Shown in pieces: positions 17,926 through 27,201 of a DNA stretch of 64,000 nucleotides. The position numbers were made by a program, and so were the translations under genes. The stretch comes from Solimonas sp047605265 (GTDB lineage Bacteria; Pseudomonadota; Gammaproteobacteria; Nevskiales; Nevskiaceae). The stretch is taken from contig JASGFY010000002.1 of NCBI GenBank assembly GCA_047605265.1, positions 1-64,000 of the forward strand, written 5' to 3'. The notes under the pieces were generated by a model. The model was not told the origin of the DNA. It did no database searches and worked only from the letters and a program-made list of their open reading frames with translations. How positions within the stretch are numbered: the stretch's first letter is position 1; each line of letters begins with the position of its first letter.

Positions 17926-17931
17926 TATAAT
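17926..17931 (+). promoter_or_regulatory. -10 element for tRNA-Ala
   Basis: A perfect TATAAT lies 15 bases before the tRNA-Ala 5' end. The -35 at the expected distance (CTTCCC) is poor. Confidence 0.6.
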
Positions 17932-17946
17932 GCGCGCCCCTGTCGT

Positions 17947-18022
<76 letters not shown>

Positions 18023-18055
18023 TTCCGGTGTTCCGGGACAGCCAGAACCGTTAAG

Positions 18056-18081
18056 AAAACCGCGCTAAATGCGCGGTTTTT
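18056..18081 (+). terminator. Intrinsic terminator after tRNA-Ala
   Basis: AAAACCGCG and CGCGGTTTT surround a short A/T-rich loop, with TTTTT at the end. It lies 33 bases after the tRNA and can serve both strands. Confidence 0.85.
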
Positions 18082-18139
18082 CGTTGGTTTCGGATTTTTG
18101 GCGTCCATGGTCGGCTATGGACAGTCAGCACTTGCGACG

Positions 18140-18449
18140 GACTATTTTCCGGGTCACTTTGGGTTTTCAAACCCGTCGGCAGGAAAGTGATCCGTCTCAT
18201 GAACACGACTCCGAAGAAGCTTTCAGACCTCCACTGGTATTCCCCCACGTTCCCGGACACCTGGTCAACGTGAGTTTCGTAGATTTTCGCAGACCGGAGC
18301 TGAGAGCCGAACGTCGAATGCCTGCGCCGTGTGTTGTAAAAGCGCTCGATATAGTCGAAGGCATCGACGAGCTGCGCAGTCATGCTGGCCGGCATCGGCC
18401 AGCTGACAATGCGGCGCGAATACAGATCCAGTACGACGGTGACGTACAT
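18140..18449 (-). pseudogene. Remnant of an IS3-family transposase (OrfB, integrase core)
   Basis: The minus-strand frame begins MYVTVVLDLYSRRIVSWPMP, the start of the DDE integrase core of IS3-family OrfB. It then jumps from MTAQLVDA straight to FDYIERFYNTRRRHSTFGS, the C-terminal end of the same protein. About 80 residues that should carry the second Asp and the catalytic Glu are missing. OrfA and the N-terminal part of OrfB are absent too. Past the conserved end, the sequence around 18180-18260 resembles an IS right end (TGTCCGGGAACGTGGGGGAA) and includes nested inverted repeats (CACTTT/AAAGTG around GGGTTTTCAAACCC at 18155-18187). It lies between tRNA-Ala and tgpA. Confidence 0.78.
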
Positions 18450-18563
18450 CTGAGAAATGTGGCGGCGCCGCGCGTACAGTGCCGATCTCGAATCGATGCC
18501 GTGTCCGGGATGAGCGGCAAGTTGGCGCTCTCTCGTTGCTGGCGCGCGAGCCGTGTGAGGACT

Positions 18564-20549
18564 TCAGAGTCGTGCGGCGCCGACGGCGCGGCGCAGGGCG
18601 GTCAGCGTCGCCGCATCGGGCGCTTCGAGATAACGGCTGCGTAAATAGAGTTCGACGGCCGGCTGCAGCGCCGGCCGCCATTGCGGCCGTTCGCGCAGCA
18701 CGCGCTCGGTGAAAGCGCACGGCCCTTCGTCGTCGCGCCGGCGGTAGCCGCGCCGTTGGAGCTTGAGGGCCAGGCGTTGCCACTCGCGCAAGGCGTCGTC
18801 GCGGCTGCGTGCCGGCGCGGCGCGGCGCAGCAGCGCGAGGCCGACGATCGTCATGCCGGCGACCAGCAGCGCCGTCAGCGTCAGGATCATCTTGCGCGCG
18901 TCGTCGATGCCGAAACGCCGCAGGAACTGTTGCTGCAGCTCCGGGCCGTAGCCGAGCACGGGGCCGTTCCATTGCGCGTTGAGCCAGTCCCAGCGGGCGC
19001 GCAGCAGGCCGCGCAGCGCCGTCCGGTGCGCGAGGTAGCCCGGCAGTCCTTCGCTGACGCCGAGCGCGGCGTCCAGCCCGTGCTCGACGCGCTCGGGCGC
19101 GATCGCGGCCGTCGGATCGACGCGCTGCCAGCGTTCGTCGATCCAGACTTCGCTCCAGGCGTGCGCGTCGGACTGGCTGACGACGTAGTAGCCGCCCGGT
19201 TCGTTGAGCGTGCCGCCCTGGTAGCCGGTGACGACGCGCGCCGGAATGCCGGCGGCGCGCATCAGGAACGTGAACGCGCTGCTGTAGTGCTCGCAGAAAC
19301 CGCGCCGCGTCGTGAACAGGAATTCGTCGATGCCGTCGCGGCCCAGCGTCGGCGGCTTCAAGGTGTAGACGAAGTTCTGCTCGCGGATCATGCGCAGCGC
19401 GGTGTCGACGATCTGCGCGTCGGACAGCCCGGCGTCCTTCCAGCTGCGCGCGAGCGCGATGCTGCGCGGATCGAAGCCTTGCGGCAGCCGCGTCAGGCGT
19501 TCGCGCCGGGTCGCGTCAAGCTTCGGTGCGAACGTGAATTGCGGATTCGACAACAGGGCGTAGCGGCGCCGCTCGGTGACGGGTTTGGCGGCGACCAGCT
19601 CGCCGTTGTCGTCGAGCGTGGCGTCCTGTGGCAGGCCGACCGCCTGCGGCTGTTCGAGCGCGAGCAGCCACGGCATGCGGCTCGCTTCGAGCGTCAGTTC
19701 GTAGTGCACGGGTTTGCCCGCGTAGCGGATCGCGCCGTTCGCGAGCGGCCGGGGCGCGATGAAGGCGCGCGCCCAGGCGTGGCCGTCGAAACGCTCGAAC
19801 ACCGGGCCGCGCCAGTAGCGCGCCGACGGCGGCGGCGCCGGGCCGTCGAAGCGCACGCGGAACGCGACCGCGTCGGACCGGATCAGTGCGGCGATGTCGC
19901 CGGGCGCCATCGAATCCGCGAGGCCGCTGCGTGCGCTCGCGCCGCTGTCCGACGGCAGGCCCCACAAAGGCCCGGGAATGCGCGGGAACAGCACGAACAG
20001 CGCCAACATCAGCGGTAGCGCCTGCGCGACCATGGTGGCGCCCTTGCGCAAGGTCTGGCGCGGCGACAGCGCGCCGAGGTGCTGGCATTCGATCAGGAGC
20101 GCCGTGATCGCCACGCAGCCGGCCAGCAGGTAGGCCGCCGTCCACGGTTCCTGCGAGTACAGGAAATGCGTGACGAGCATGAAGTACATCAGGAAGATCA
20201 TCACCATCACGTCGCGCCGCGCGCGCAGTTCGACGAGTTTCAGTGCGCCCATCAGGCACAGCAGCGTGGTGCCGGCCGTCTGCCCGCTGACGCGGCCGAA
20301 GCTCGCGTAGACGGCGCCGAACACGGCGAAAACGAGTGCGGCGCGCAGCAGCCTGGGCGGCATGCGCCATTGCCGCCGCGCCGCCAGGCCGCGCCACAAG
20401 AGCAGGGCGACGATCAGCGGCGATGCCCACCAAGGCAGGTGCGCGATGTGCGGCGCCAGCACGAACGCCAGCACCGCCAGCAGGTGCAGCAGGCTGCGGA
20501 CCGGCAGATAGTCGGCGGCGGGATCGGCTGTCTTGCCGGCGGCGTTCAT
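18564..20549 (-). CDS. tgpA: TgpA-type membrane transglutaminase (DUF3488 + transglutaminase core)
   Basis: This 661-residue protein has an N-terminal block of about six membrane helices (residues ~20-190) and a periplasmic transglutaminase-like domain. The triad is visible: Cys in TRRGFCEHYSSAFT (about 417), His in SDAHAWSEVWID (about 461) and Asp in RVDPTAA (about 476). A further membrane helix lies near 560 (ILTLTALLVAGMTIVGLALL), followed by a cytoplasmic tail (DUF4129-like). TgpA homologs are essential in Pseudomonas aeruginosa, with an unclear envelope function. It forms the last gene of an operon with a MoxR ATPase and a DUF58 protein, and its ATG overlaps the DUF58 stop. Confidence 0.93.
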   Translation of the reverse strand: MNAAGKTADPAADYLPVRSLLHLLAVLAFVLAPHIAHLPWWASPLIVALLLWRGLAARRQWRMPPRLLRAALVFAVFGAVYASFGRVSGQTAGTTLLCLMGALKLVELRARRDVMVMIFLMYFMLVTHFLYSQEPWTAAYLLAGCVAITALLIECQHLGALSPRQTLRKGATMVAQALPLMLALFVLFPRIPGPLWGLPSDSGASARSGLADSMAPGDIAALIRSDAVAFRVRFDGPAPPPSARYWRGPVFERFDGHAWARAFIAPRPLANGAIRYAGKPVHYELTLEASRMPWLLALEQPQAVGLPQDATLDDNGELVAAKPVTERRRYALLSNPQFTFAPKLDATRRERLTRLPQGFDPRSIALARSWKDAGLSDAQIVDTALRMIREQNFVYTLKPPTLGRDGIDEFLFTTRRGFCEHYSSAFTFLMRAAGIPARVVTGYQGGTLNEPGGYYVVSQSDAHAWSEVWIDERWQRVDPTAAIAPERVEHGLDAALGVSEGLPGYLAHRTALRGLLRARWDWLNAQWNGPVLGYGPELQQQFLRRFGIDDARKMILTLTALLVAGMTIVGLALLRRAAPARSRDDALREWQRLALKLQRRGYRRRDDEGPCAFTERVLRERPQWRPALQPAVELYLRSRYLEAPDAATLTALRRAVGAARL

Positions 20550-21550
20550 GGGTCGAGCCCGAACAGCGCCAGCGCCTTCAGGCACTGGTAGCGGTGCGCG
20601 TCGCCCTGGCCGGGCGCGATGCGCGTGCCGGGAATGCGCAGGCCGTAGCGGCGCTGCAGCGCGTCGGCGTCGAGCACCCAGCGCGTGAGCTGCGAGAGGC
20701 GTGCTTCGCGGTCGAGCCGCGGCAGGCTGTTCCAGTCGAGCCACAGATCCTGGTCGAGCGTCTCGTGGAACTGCTTGACCATCGGCTGCGGCGACTTCGG
20801 CAGGCTCTTCCAGTGAATCGCGCGCTCGGTGTCGCCGCGCTGGTAACCGCGCAGGCCGCTGAACTCGTCCTGGCCGATGCGGTGGCCGGCTTCGAGGCTG
20901 CCCTGGCCGGCGCTGCCCGGCGGCGCGAGGCCCGGCGCGGCCGGCGCCGGGAAGACGAGCGTCGCCGCGTCGAGCTCGGTCCAGGTCCACGCATGGAATA
21001 GGCCGAGCGGATATTCGGTGGCGACGCTGAACACGCCGGCGCGCAGCCAGCCGCGACGGGTCGCCGGCTGCGGCAGCCGCAGCACGACGCTGTCCTGCGC
21101 CGGCACGTCGGCGATAGTCGTCGCCGTCGCGTCCTGCCGCGGCCACGACAGGCCGATCGACAGCCGCGTCTGCGCCGACGGATTGTCGATGCGCACCTCG
21201 ACGTGCGCGGTCTCGCCGGCGAACACCGGCCGCGCGACGCCGCTGCGCAGCCGCAGATTCACGAGATTGGCGTGCGTGTGGTGCATGCACAGCAGGCCGA
21301 TGCCCGCGAGCAGGAAGGTCAGCAGGAAGGCCATGCTGTTGCTGTAGTTCATCGCGCCGAGCAGCATCACCAGCAGCATCAGCGCGAAGCCGTAGCCGAA
21401 GCGCGTTGGCACGATGTAGACACGCATGCGCGCAATCTCGATGGGCCCCGGCTGGCGCTTGACGCGCGCCAGAATCCAGGTATCGATGCGCCGCCGTGCC
21501 CAGCGAAGCGGATGGAGCGTCAGCTTCCGCACATCAACTTTTCGCCTCAC
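20546..21550 (-). CDS. DUF58-domain membrane protein
   Basis: This 334-residue protein has two adjacent membrane helices (FGYGFALMLLVMLLGAMNY and MAFLLTFLLAGIGLLCMHHT, about residues 50-90). The DUF58 signature follows: GQDEFSGLRGYQRGDTERAI and HWKSLPKS (about residues 225-255). DUF58 proteins adopt a von Willebrand A-like fold and work with MoxR AAA+ ATPases, often in envelope or metal-insertion processes. It lies three bases behind the MoxR gene and overlaps tgpA, the standard MoxR-DUF58-TgpA unit. Confidence 0.92.
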   Translation of the reverse strand: MRRKVDVRKLTLHPLRWARRRIDTWILARVKRQPGPIEIARMRVYIVPTRFGYGFALMLLVMLLGAMNYSNSMAFLLTFLLAGIGLLCMHHTHANLVNLRLRSGVARPVFAGETAHVEVRIDNPSAQTRLSIGLSWPRQDATATTIADVPAQDSVVLRLPQPATRRGWLRAGVFSVATEYPLGLFHAWTWTELDAATLVFPAPAAPGLAPPGSAGQGSLEAGHRIGQDEFSGLRGYQRGDTERAIHWKSLPKSPQPMVKQFHETLDQDLWLDWNSLPRLDREARLSQLTRWVLDADALQRRYGLRIPGTRIAPGQGDAHRYQCLKALALFGLDP

Positions 21551-21553
21551 GCC

Positions 21554-22465
21554 TCATGGAATCGCCACCTGCGCGAGGATCTCCGCCGCGCTGGTCGAGG
21601 CGCCGTCGCGCTCGGCGGCGACTGCCAGGCGGTGGTTGACGACCGCCGCGAACACCGCCTGCACGTCTTCCGGAATGACGCCGCTGCGGCCGTCGATGAA
21701 AGCCCAGGCTTGCGCGGCGCGGCGCAGCGACAGGCCGGCGCGCGGCGACAGGCCCTGGCGCAGGCCGGGCAGCTCGCGCGTGCGCTGCACGAGTGCGAGG
21801 ATGTAGTCGACCAGCGCCGGCGCCGTGCGCACGGTGCGCGCCCGATCCTGCAGCGCGATCAGTTCCGCCGGCTGCAGGGTCGGCGACAGCTCGGCGAGCA
21901 GATCGCGGCGTTCGCGTTCGAGCAGCAGCTGGCGTTCGGCGTCGTGCGACGGATAGCCGAGCGAGAGGCGCATCAGGAAACGGTCGAGCTGTGATTCCGG
22001 CAGCGGAAACGTGCCGAGTTGGTGCGACGGATTCTGCGTGGCGATGACGAAGAACGGTTCCGGCAGCGCGCGTGTCTCGCCCTCGGCGGTGACCTGATGC
22101 TCCTCCATCGCCTCAAGCAGTGCCGACTGCGTCTTCGGGCTGGCGCGGTTGACTTCGTCGGCGAGCACGAGCTGCGAGAAGATCGGGCCGGGCACGAAGC
22201 GGAAGCGGCCGGTCGCCGTCTCGAACACCGACACGCCGAGGATGTCGGCGGGCAGCAGATCGCTGGTGAACTGCACGCGCGTGAGCTGCAGGCCGAGCAC
22301 GCGCGCCAGCGCCAGCGCCAGCGTCGTCTTGCCCATGCCCGGCACGTCTTCGATCAGCAGATGCCCGCGCGCCAGCAGGCAGGCCAGCACCAGCCGCAGC
22401 TGCGCGTCCTTGCCGAGGATGATCTGCCGGAGGCTGTGCAGCACCGGCGCGACGGGCGAGCTCAT
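21554..22465 (-). CDS. MoxR-family AAA+ ATPase
   Basis: This 303-residue protein has Walker A EDVPGMGKTTLALA (about residues 40-53), Walker B LVLADEVNRASPKTQSALLE, sensor 1 VIATQNPSHQLGTFPLPESQ and the arginine-finger region LDRFLMRLSLGYP, all diagnostic of MoxR. It starts at the ATG at 22465 (MSSPVAPVLHS); the longer open frame to 22768 is upstream shadow. MoxR ATPases act as chaperones with partner proteins of the DUF58/vWA type, here encoded immediately downstream with tgpA. Confidence 0.93.
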   Translation of the reverse strand: MSSPVAPVLHSLRQIILGKDAQLRLVLACLLARGHLLIEDVPGMGKTTLALALARVLGLQLTRVQFTSDLLPADILGVSVFETATGRFRFVPGPIFSQLVLADEVNRASPKTQSALLEAMEEHQVTAEGETRALPEPFFVIATQNPSHQLGTFPLPESQLDRFLMRLSLGYPSHDAERQLLLERERRDLLAELSPTLQPAELIALQDRARTVRTAPALVDYILALVQRTRELPGLRQGLSPRAGLSLRRAAQAWAFIDGRSGVIPEDVQAVFAAVVNHRLAVAAERDGASTSAAEILAQVAIP

Positions 22466-22641
22466 GTCGGGAATCTCTTGGATGTTTTCGAGCGGAACGC
22501 CAGCAGTGTACCTACCGCGCGCCGCGCTTCGGATGAGCGGTCGTCCGCAAGCGCGTCGGCGACAGCGGCGAGTCAGCCCCGGCGCTTGCGGCGCTGGGGC
22601 CGGGCGCCCAACATACGGGCCGTCCGAAACCGGAGTCCGAT

Positions 22642-24153
22642 GTGGATGCGAAATCACGCCAGCTGCAGCGCGAGCTGCACGAGGCGACCGGCTACGCGCA
22701 ATGGCGCCAGATCGCCGAAGTGCTCGATCGTCGCGACGGCAGCGAGGACTGGAAGGCGGAGGAGGCATCCGACGATTACGACTGGCGCCTGATCCGTTCG
22801 CGCCTGCGGCAGATCCGCCAGTACCGCGAGCAGAACGCGGTCGCCAGGCTCGTCCATCACCTGCGTCAGGGCCTGCACTGGAACCTCGGCAATCTCGGCA
22901 ATCCGCGTCTCTATTCGCATGCGCGTGTCGGCACCAAGCATCTGGTCGGCGAGTATGCGAAGGAAGTGGCGTCGGCGCTGATCTGGGTCTGCGAAACCGA
23001 TCTGCCGGAACTGCCGCACGCGGCGAAGCTGAAATTCTTCAACGATATTGCGCTCAGCTACGGCCGCTCGGCGCTGATGCTCTCGGGCGGTGCGACGCTG
23101 GGCCTGTTCCACGTCGGCGTCGTCAAGGCGCTGTACCGGGAGAGCCTGGTGCCGCCGATCATGTCCGGCTCGTCGGCCGGTTCGGTCGTCTGCGCGACGG
23201 TCGGCACGCGCGCCGCGCACGAGGTCGAGGCCCTGCTCGATCCGGAAGCCGCGTACTACCATTTCTGGCGCATCCTGCCGATGCGCGGCATCGTCCGCCA
23301 TCGCGCGCTGATGAATCAGGAGCAACTGCGCAAGGCGATCGCCGCCAACGTGCGCGACCTGACCTTCGAGCAGGCGCAGCAGCTGTCCGGCCGCACGATC
23401 AACATCACTGTCTCGCCGGCCGGCACCAACCAGCAGCCGCGCCTGCTGAACTATCTGACGTTCCCGTACCTGTACGTGCGCGAGGCGGTACTGGCGTCGT
23501 GCGCGGTGCCGCTGCTGTTCCCGCCGGTCATGCTGATGACGAAGGACGAGCGCGACGAGCGCGTGCCGTACATGCCGCTGCTGCGCTGGAACGATGGCTC
23601 GCTGAAGTCCGACCTGCCGATCCTGCGCATGCGCCGCCTGCACAACGTCAACCATTTCATCGTCAGCCAGACGAACCCGCACGTGCTGCCGTTCGTCTCG
23701 CACCAGCGCGAGCCCGGCGAGCAGGGCCTGCGCAACGCGGCGCGCGACTACGTCTATTCGACGCTGCGCGGGCAGAGCAAGAGCCTCGTCGATCTAGTGC
23801 GCCAGAATCTGGCGATGGGCGGCGGCCTGCGCCGCACGCTCGATGCGGCGTCGTCGATCCTCGATCAGGATTACCGCGGCAACATCAACATCCTGCCGGA
23901 AGTGAGCCTGTGGCGTTATGCCAACGTCACCGCCAATCCGTCGATGGAATCGATCAAGCGCTTCATGCTCGAAGGTGAGCGCGCCACCTGGCCGCGCATC
24001 GAGATGATCCGCAACCAGACGCTGATCAGCCAGACGCTCGACCAGTGCGTGCGCACGCTCGAGCAGCTGCAGCCACTGCCGGGCAGCGGCGACCGGCTGA
24101 TGCGAAAGCCGGAACTGCGCGTGGTGCGCAGCACGGAAAACGGTAAAAGATAA
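22642..24153 (+). CDS. Patatin-like phospholipase with N-terminal DUF3336
   Basis: This 503-residue protein has a DUF3336-type helical N-terminal region (residues 1-135) and a patatin domain. The latter holds the oxyanion loop MLSGGATLGLFHVGV (about 148), nucleophile GSSAGS (Ser about 178) and catalytic Asp in RWNDGSLKSDLP (about 317). These serine hydrolases act on acyl lipids; bacterial members of this architecture resemble triacylglycerol lipases. The start is a GTG at 22642 preceded by CGGAG; an overlapping ATG at 22640 is out of frame. It is divergent from the MoxR operon and convergent with valS. Confidence 0.9.
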   Translation: MDAKSRQLQRELHEATGYAQWRQIAEVLDRRDGSEDWKAEEASDDYDWRLIRSRLRQIRQYREQNAVARLVHHLRQGLHWNLGNLGNPRLYSHARVGTKHLVGEYAKEVASALIWVCETDLPELPHAAKLKFFNDIALSYGRSALMLSGGATLGLFHVGVVKALYRESLVPPIMSGSSAGSVVCATVGTRAAHEVEALLDPEAAYYHFWRILPMRGIVRHRALMNQEQLRKAIAANVRDLTFEQAQQLSGRTINITVSPAGTNQQPRLLNYLTFPYLYVREAVLASCAVPLLFPPVMLMTKDERDERVPYMPLLRWNDGSLKSDLPILRMRRLHNVNHFIVSQTNPHVLPFVSHQREPGEQGLRNAARDYVYSTLRGQSKSLVDLVRQNLAMGGGLRRTLDAASSILDQDYRGNINILPEVSLWRYANVTANPSMESIKRFMLEGERATWPRIEMIRNQTLISQTLDQCVRTLEQLQPLPGSGDRLMRKPELRVVRSTENGKR

Positions 24154-24156
24154 ACC

Positions 24157-24222
24157 GCAGATTGCGCAGATTCAGAAAAGCGGATTTTCTGTTCTTTGAT
24201 CCGCGAAGTCTGCGCAATCTGC
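24157..24222. terminator. Long imperfect inverted repeat between patatin gene and valS
   Basis: GCAGATTGCGCAGA (24157-24170) and TCTGCGCAATCTGC (24209-24222) are perfect inverted copies, with an inner pair GCGGAT/ATCCGC. The structure sits exactly between two convergent genes and includes a T-rich internal segment. It probably ends transcription from both sides. The sequence style also resembles dispersed intergenic palindromes of some gammaproteobacteria. Confidence 0.6.
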
Positions 24223-24240
24223 GCTTGATGCTTTGCGTCC

Positions 24241-27096
24241 TTACAGCGCGCGGATGCGCGTTTCCTGTTCTTTCAACGCGGCGATGTCGGCCTGCTGCCG
24301 GGCGTTCAGCTCGCGCGCCTGCCGCTGCACCGCTTCCGGCGCCTTGCCGAAGCTCGGATTGGCGATGCGCGCGCCGGTCTTCTCGAGATCGCTTTCGAGC
24401 CTGGCGATCTGTTTGGCAAGGCGTGCGAGCTCGGCGTCCTTGTCGATCAGGCCGGCCATCGGCACCAGCAGCTTCATCGTGCCGAGCAGGGCGGTGGCCG
24501 ACTGCGGCGCTTCCTCGTTCGCGGCGAGTACGCGCGGCGTTTCGACGCGGGCGAGGAATTCGATGGCCTTTGCCATCCTGGCCAGACGCGCGCGGTCTTC
24601 GTCGCTGGCGTTCTGCACGAGCAGCGGCAGCGGCTTGCCCGGCGCGATGTTCATCTCGCCGCGAATCTGGCGCACGCCGAGGATGAAGGCCTTCAGCCAT
24701 TCGATGTCAGCCTCGGCGGCTTCGTCGATGCGCTGCGGATTCGTGATCGGGTAGGGCTGCAGCATCAAGGTCTTGCCATCGGCGCCCGCGAGCGGCGCGA
24801 CGCGTTGCCAGATTTCTTCGGTGATGAACGGCATCAGCGGGTGCAGCAGGCGCAACCAGGCTTCGAGCACGCGCAGCAAGGTGCGGCGCGTGCCGCGCTG
24901 CTGGGCCTCGTTGCCCTGCTGCAGCGCCGGTTTGCTCAGCTCCAGATACCAGTCGCAGTACTCGTTCCAGATGAACTGGTAGAGCGCCGTCGCCAGCAGG
25001 TCGAAACGGTAGGTCGCGAAATGCTCGGCGGCCTCGGCTTCGAGTTTCTGTAACCTGGAAATGATCCAGCGGTCGGCGTCGGACCGCTCGACCGGCAGTG
25101 CGGCATCGAGGCCGACGTCCTGGCCCTCTGAATTCATCAGCACGTAGCGCGCCGCGTTCCAAATCTTGTTGCAGAAGTTGCGGTAACCGGCGGCGCGGCC
25201 GGCGTCGAAGCGGATGTCGCGGCCCTGCGTTGCCAGCGCGGCGAAGGTGAAGCGCAGCGCGTCGACGCCGACGGCCTCGATGCCGTTCGGGTAGTCCTTG
25301 CGCGTCTTGGCTTCGATTTTCGGCGCGGTCTCCGGCTTCATCAGGCCGGTCGTGCGCTTCTTGACCAATTCTTCGAGCGAGATGCCGTCGACCACGTCGA
25401 GCGGGTCGAGGACATTGCCCTTCGACTTCGACATCTTGTTGCCTTCCGGATCGCGCACGAGCCCGGTGATGTAGACCTCGCGGAACGGGACCCACTGTTC
25501 GGGTGCGGCCTCCGGCCGCTGGGCCTTCTGGAAGTACTGGCCCATCATCACCATGCGCGCGACCCAGAAGAAGATGATGTCGAAGCCGGTCACCAGAACC
25601 GAACTCGGATACCACTTCTTCAATGCCTCGGTCTGCTCCGGCCAGCCGAGCGTGGCCATCGGCCAGATGTCGGACGAGAACCAGGTGTCGAAAACGTCTT
25701 CATCCTGCTTCAGCGCGACGTCGGCGGCGAGGTCGTACTTGGCGCGCACTTCGGCTTCGTCGCGCGCCACGTAAACGTTTCCGGCATCGTCGAACCACGC
25801 CGGAATGCGATGGCCCCACCACAGCTGGCGGCTGATGCACCAGTCCTGGATGTTGTGGAGCCACTGGAAGTACGTGGTCTTCCAGTTGTCGGGCACGAAG
25901 CGGATGCGGCCGGACTCGACCGCCTCGATCGCCGGTTTCGTGATCGCGACGAGCCCGCCCGGGCCCGGCTGGCCGTCGTGGCGCGTCTCGCGCGTCAGGT
26001 CGACGAACCACTGGTCGGTGAGGTAGGGCTCGACGACGGCGCCGCTGCGGTCGCCGCGCGGCACCTTGAGCTTGTGATCGTCGATCTTGTCGACGAGGCC
26101 CAGCGCTTCGAGATCGGCGACGATCTTCTTGCGCGCGACGTAGCGGTCGAGGCCGTGGTACGCCTGCGGCGCCTCGTCGTTGATCGTCGCCGTCGGCGTG
26201 AAGATGTTGATCAGCGGCAGCTTGTGACGCTGGCCGAGCGCGTAGTCGTTGAAGTCGTGCGCCGGCGTGATCTTCACGCAGCCGGTGCCGAACTCGCGAT
26301 CGACGTAGTCGTCGGCGACGATCGGGATTTCGCGGTCCGTCAGCGGCAGCCGCACGGTTTTGCCGACGAGATGCGCGTAGCGCTCGTCCTCGGGATGTAC
26401 GGCGACTGCCGTGTCGCCGAGCATCGTCTCCGGACGCGTCGTCGCGACGACGATGTAGTCGAGGCCATCGGCCGTCTTCGCGCCGTTGGCCAGCGCATAA
26501 CGAAAATGCCAGAGCCTGCCGTTCTCTTCCTCGCTGACCACTTCGAGATCGGAGATCGCCGTCAGCAGCACCGGGTCCCAGTTGACGAGGCGCTTGCCGC
26601 GATAGATCAGGCCGGCTTCGTGGAGTCTCACGAAGTGCTCGATGACCGCCTTCGAATACGCCGGGTTCATCGTGAACGCTTCGCGCGACCAGTCGACCGA
26701 CGAGCCCATGCGGCGGATCTGCGCGCCGATCGTGCCGGCTGAATACTTTTTCCACTCCCAGACTTTCTCGACGAACTTCTCGCGGCCGAGGTCGAGGCGC
26801 GCCGGTTCGCCGGCGAGTTTGAGGTTGCGCTCGACGACCATCTGCGTCGCGATGCCGGCATGGTCGGTGCCCGGCTGCCACAGCGTGTCCTTGCCGCTCA
26901 TGCGCGCGTGGCGCGTCAGCGCATCCATCACCGTGTGCTGGAACGCATGGCCCATGTGCAGCGTGCCGGTGACGTTCGGCGGCGGGATCATGATGCTGTA
27001 CGGCTCGCCGTGGCCGGACGGCGCGTAGCAGCCGTCGCGTTCCCAGGTCTCGCGCCAGCGGGCTTCGATGTCGCGTGGTTCGAAAGTCTTGTCCAT
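24241..27096 (-). CDS. valS: Valyl-tRNA synthetase
   Basis: This 951-residue class I synthetase has the HIGH-type motif PNVTGTLHMGHA (about residues 39-50) and a long editing (CP1) insertion with TTRPETMLGDTAVAVHPED. The KMSKS loop is GNKMSKSKGNVLDP (about 552), followed by the anticodon-binding helical domain and a C-terminal coiled coil (ELARLAKQIARLESDLEKTG). It charges tRNA-Val. The pepA-holC-valS order on this strand is the usual gammaproteobacterial one, here with a small lipoprotein gene inserted between holC and valS. Confidence 0.98.
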   Translation of the reverse strand: MDKTFEPRDIEARWRETWERDGCYAPSGHGEPYSIMIPPPNVTGTLHMGHAFQHTVMDALTRHARMSGKDTLWQPGTDHAGIATQMVVERNLKLAGEPARLDLGREKFVEKVWEWKKYSAGTIGAQIRRMGSSVDWSREAFTMNPAYSKAVIEHFVRLHEAGLIYRGKRLVNWDPVLLTAISDLEVVSEEENGRLWHFRYALANGAKTADGLDYIVVATTRPETMLGDTAVAVHPEDERYAHLVGKTVRLPLTDREIPIVADDYVDREFGTGCVKITPAHDFNDYALGQRHKLPLINIFTPTATINDEAPQAYHGLDRYVARKKIVADLEALGLVDKIDDHKLKVPRGDRSGAVVEPYLTDQWFVDLTRETRHDGQPGPGGLVAITKPAIEAVESGRIRFVPDNWKTTYFQWLHNIQDWCISRQLWWGHRIPAWFDDAGNVYVARDEAEVRAKYDLAADVALKQDEDVFDTWFSSDIWPMATLGWPEQTEALKKWYPSSVLVTGFDIIFFWVARMVMMGQYFQKAQRPEAAPEQWVPFREVYITGLVRDPEGNKMSKSKGNVLDPLDVVDGISLEELVKKRTTGLMKPETAPKIEAKTRKDYPNGIEAVGVDALRFTFAALATQGRDIRFDAGRAAGYRNFCNKIWNAARYVLMNSEGQDVGLDAALPVERSDADRWIISRLQKLEAEAAEHFATYRFDLLATALYQFIWNEYCDWYLELSKPALQQGNEAQQRGTRRTLLRVLEAWLRLLHPLMPFITEEIWQRVAPLAGADGKTLMLQPYPITNPQRIDEAAEADIEWLKAFILGVRQIRGEMNIAPGKPLPLLVQNASDEDRARLARMAKAIEFLARVETPRVLAANEEAPQSATALLGTMKLLVPMAGLIDKDAELARLAKQIARLESDLEKTGARIANPSFGKAPEAVQRQARELNARQQADIAALKEQETRIRAL

Positions 27097-27201
27097 GCAG
27101 CGGTCTTCTTATGGGCAGCGTCGCGGCGCGCGCGGCCGGGCCGCGCGCAAAGGTACCTATTTTAGAGTCGCGAGGCGTGGCCGCGCACGGCGGCCGGCCG
27201 C

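Noticed and set aside
18564..21290. A 908-residue minus-strand frame containing tgpA
   Set aside because: The first 247 codons lie out of frame over the DUF58 gene; tgpA begins at 20549.
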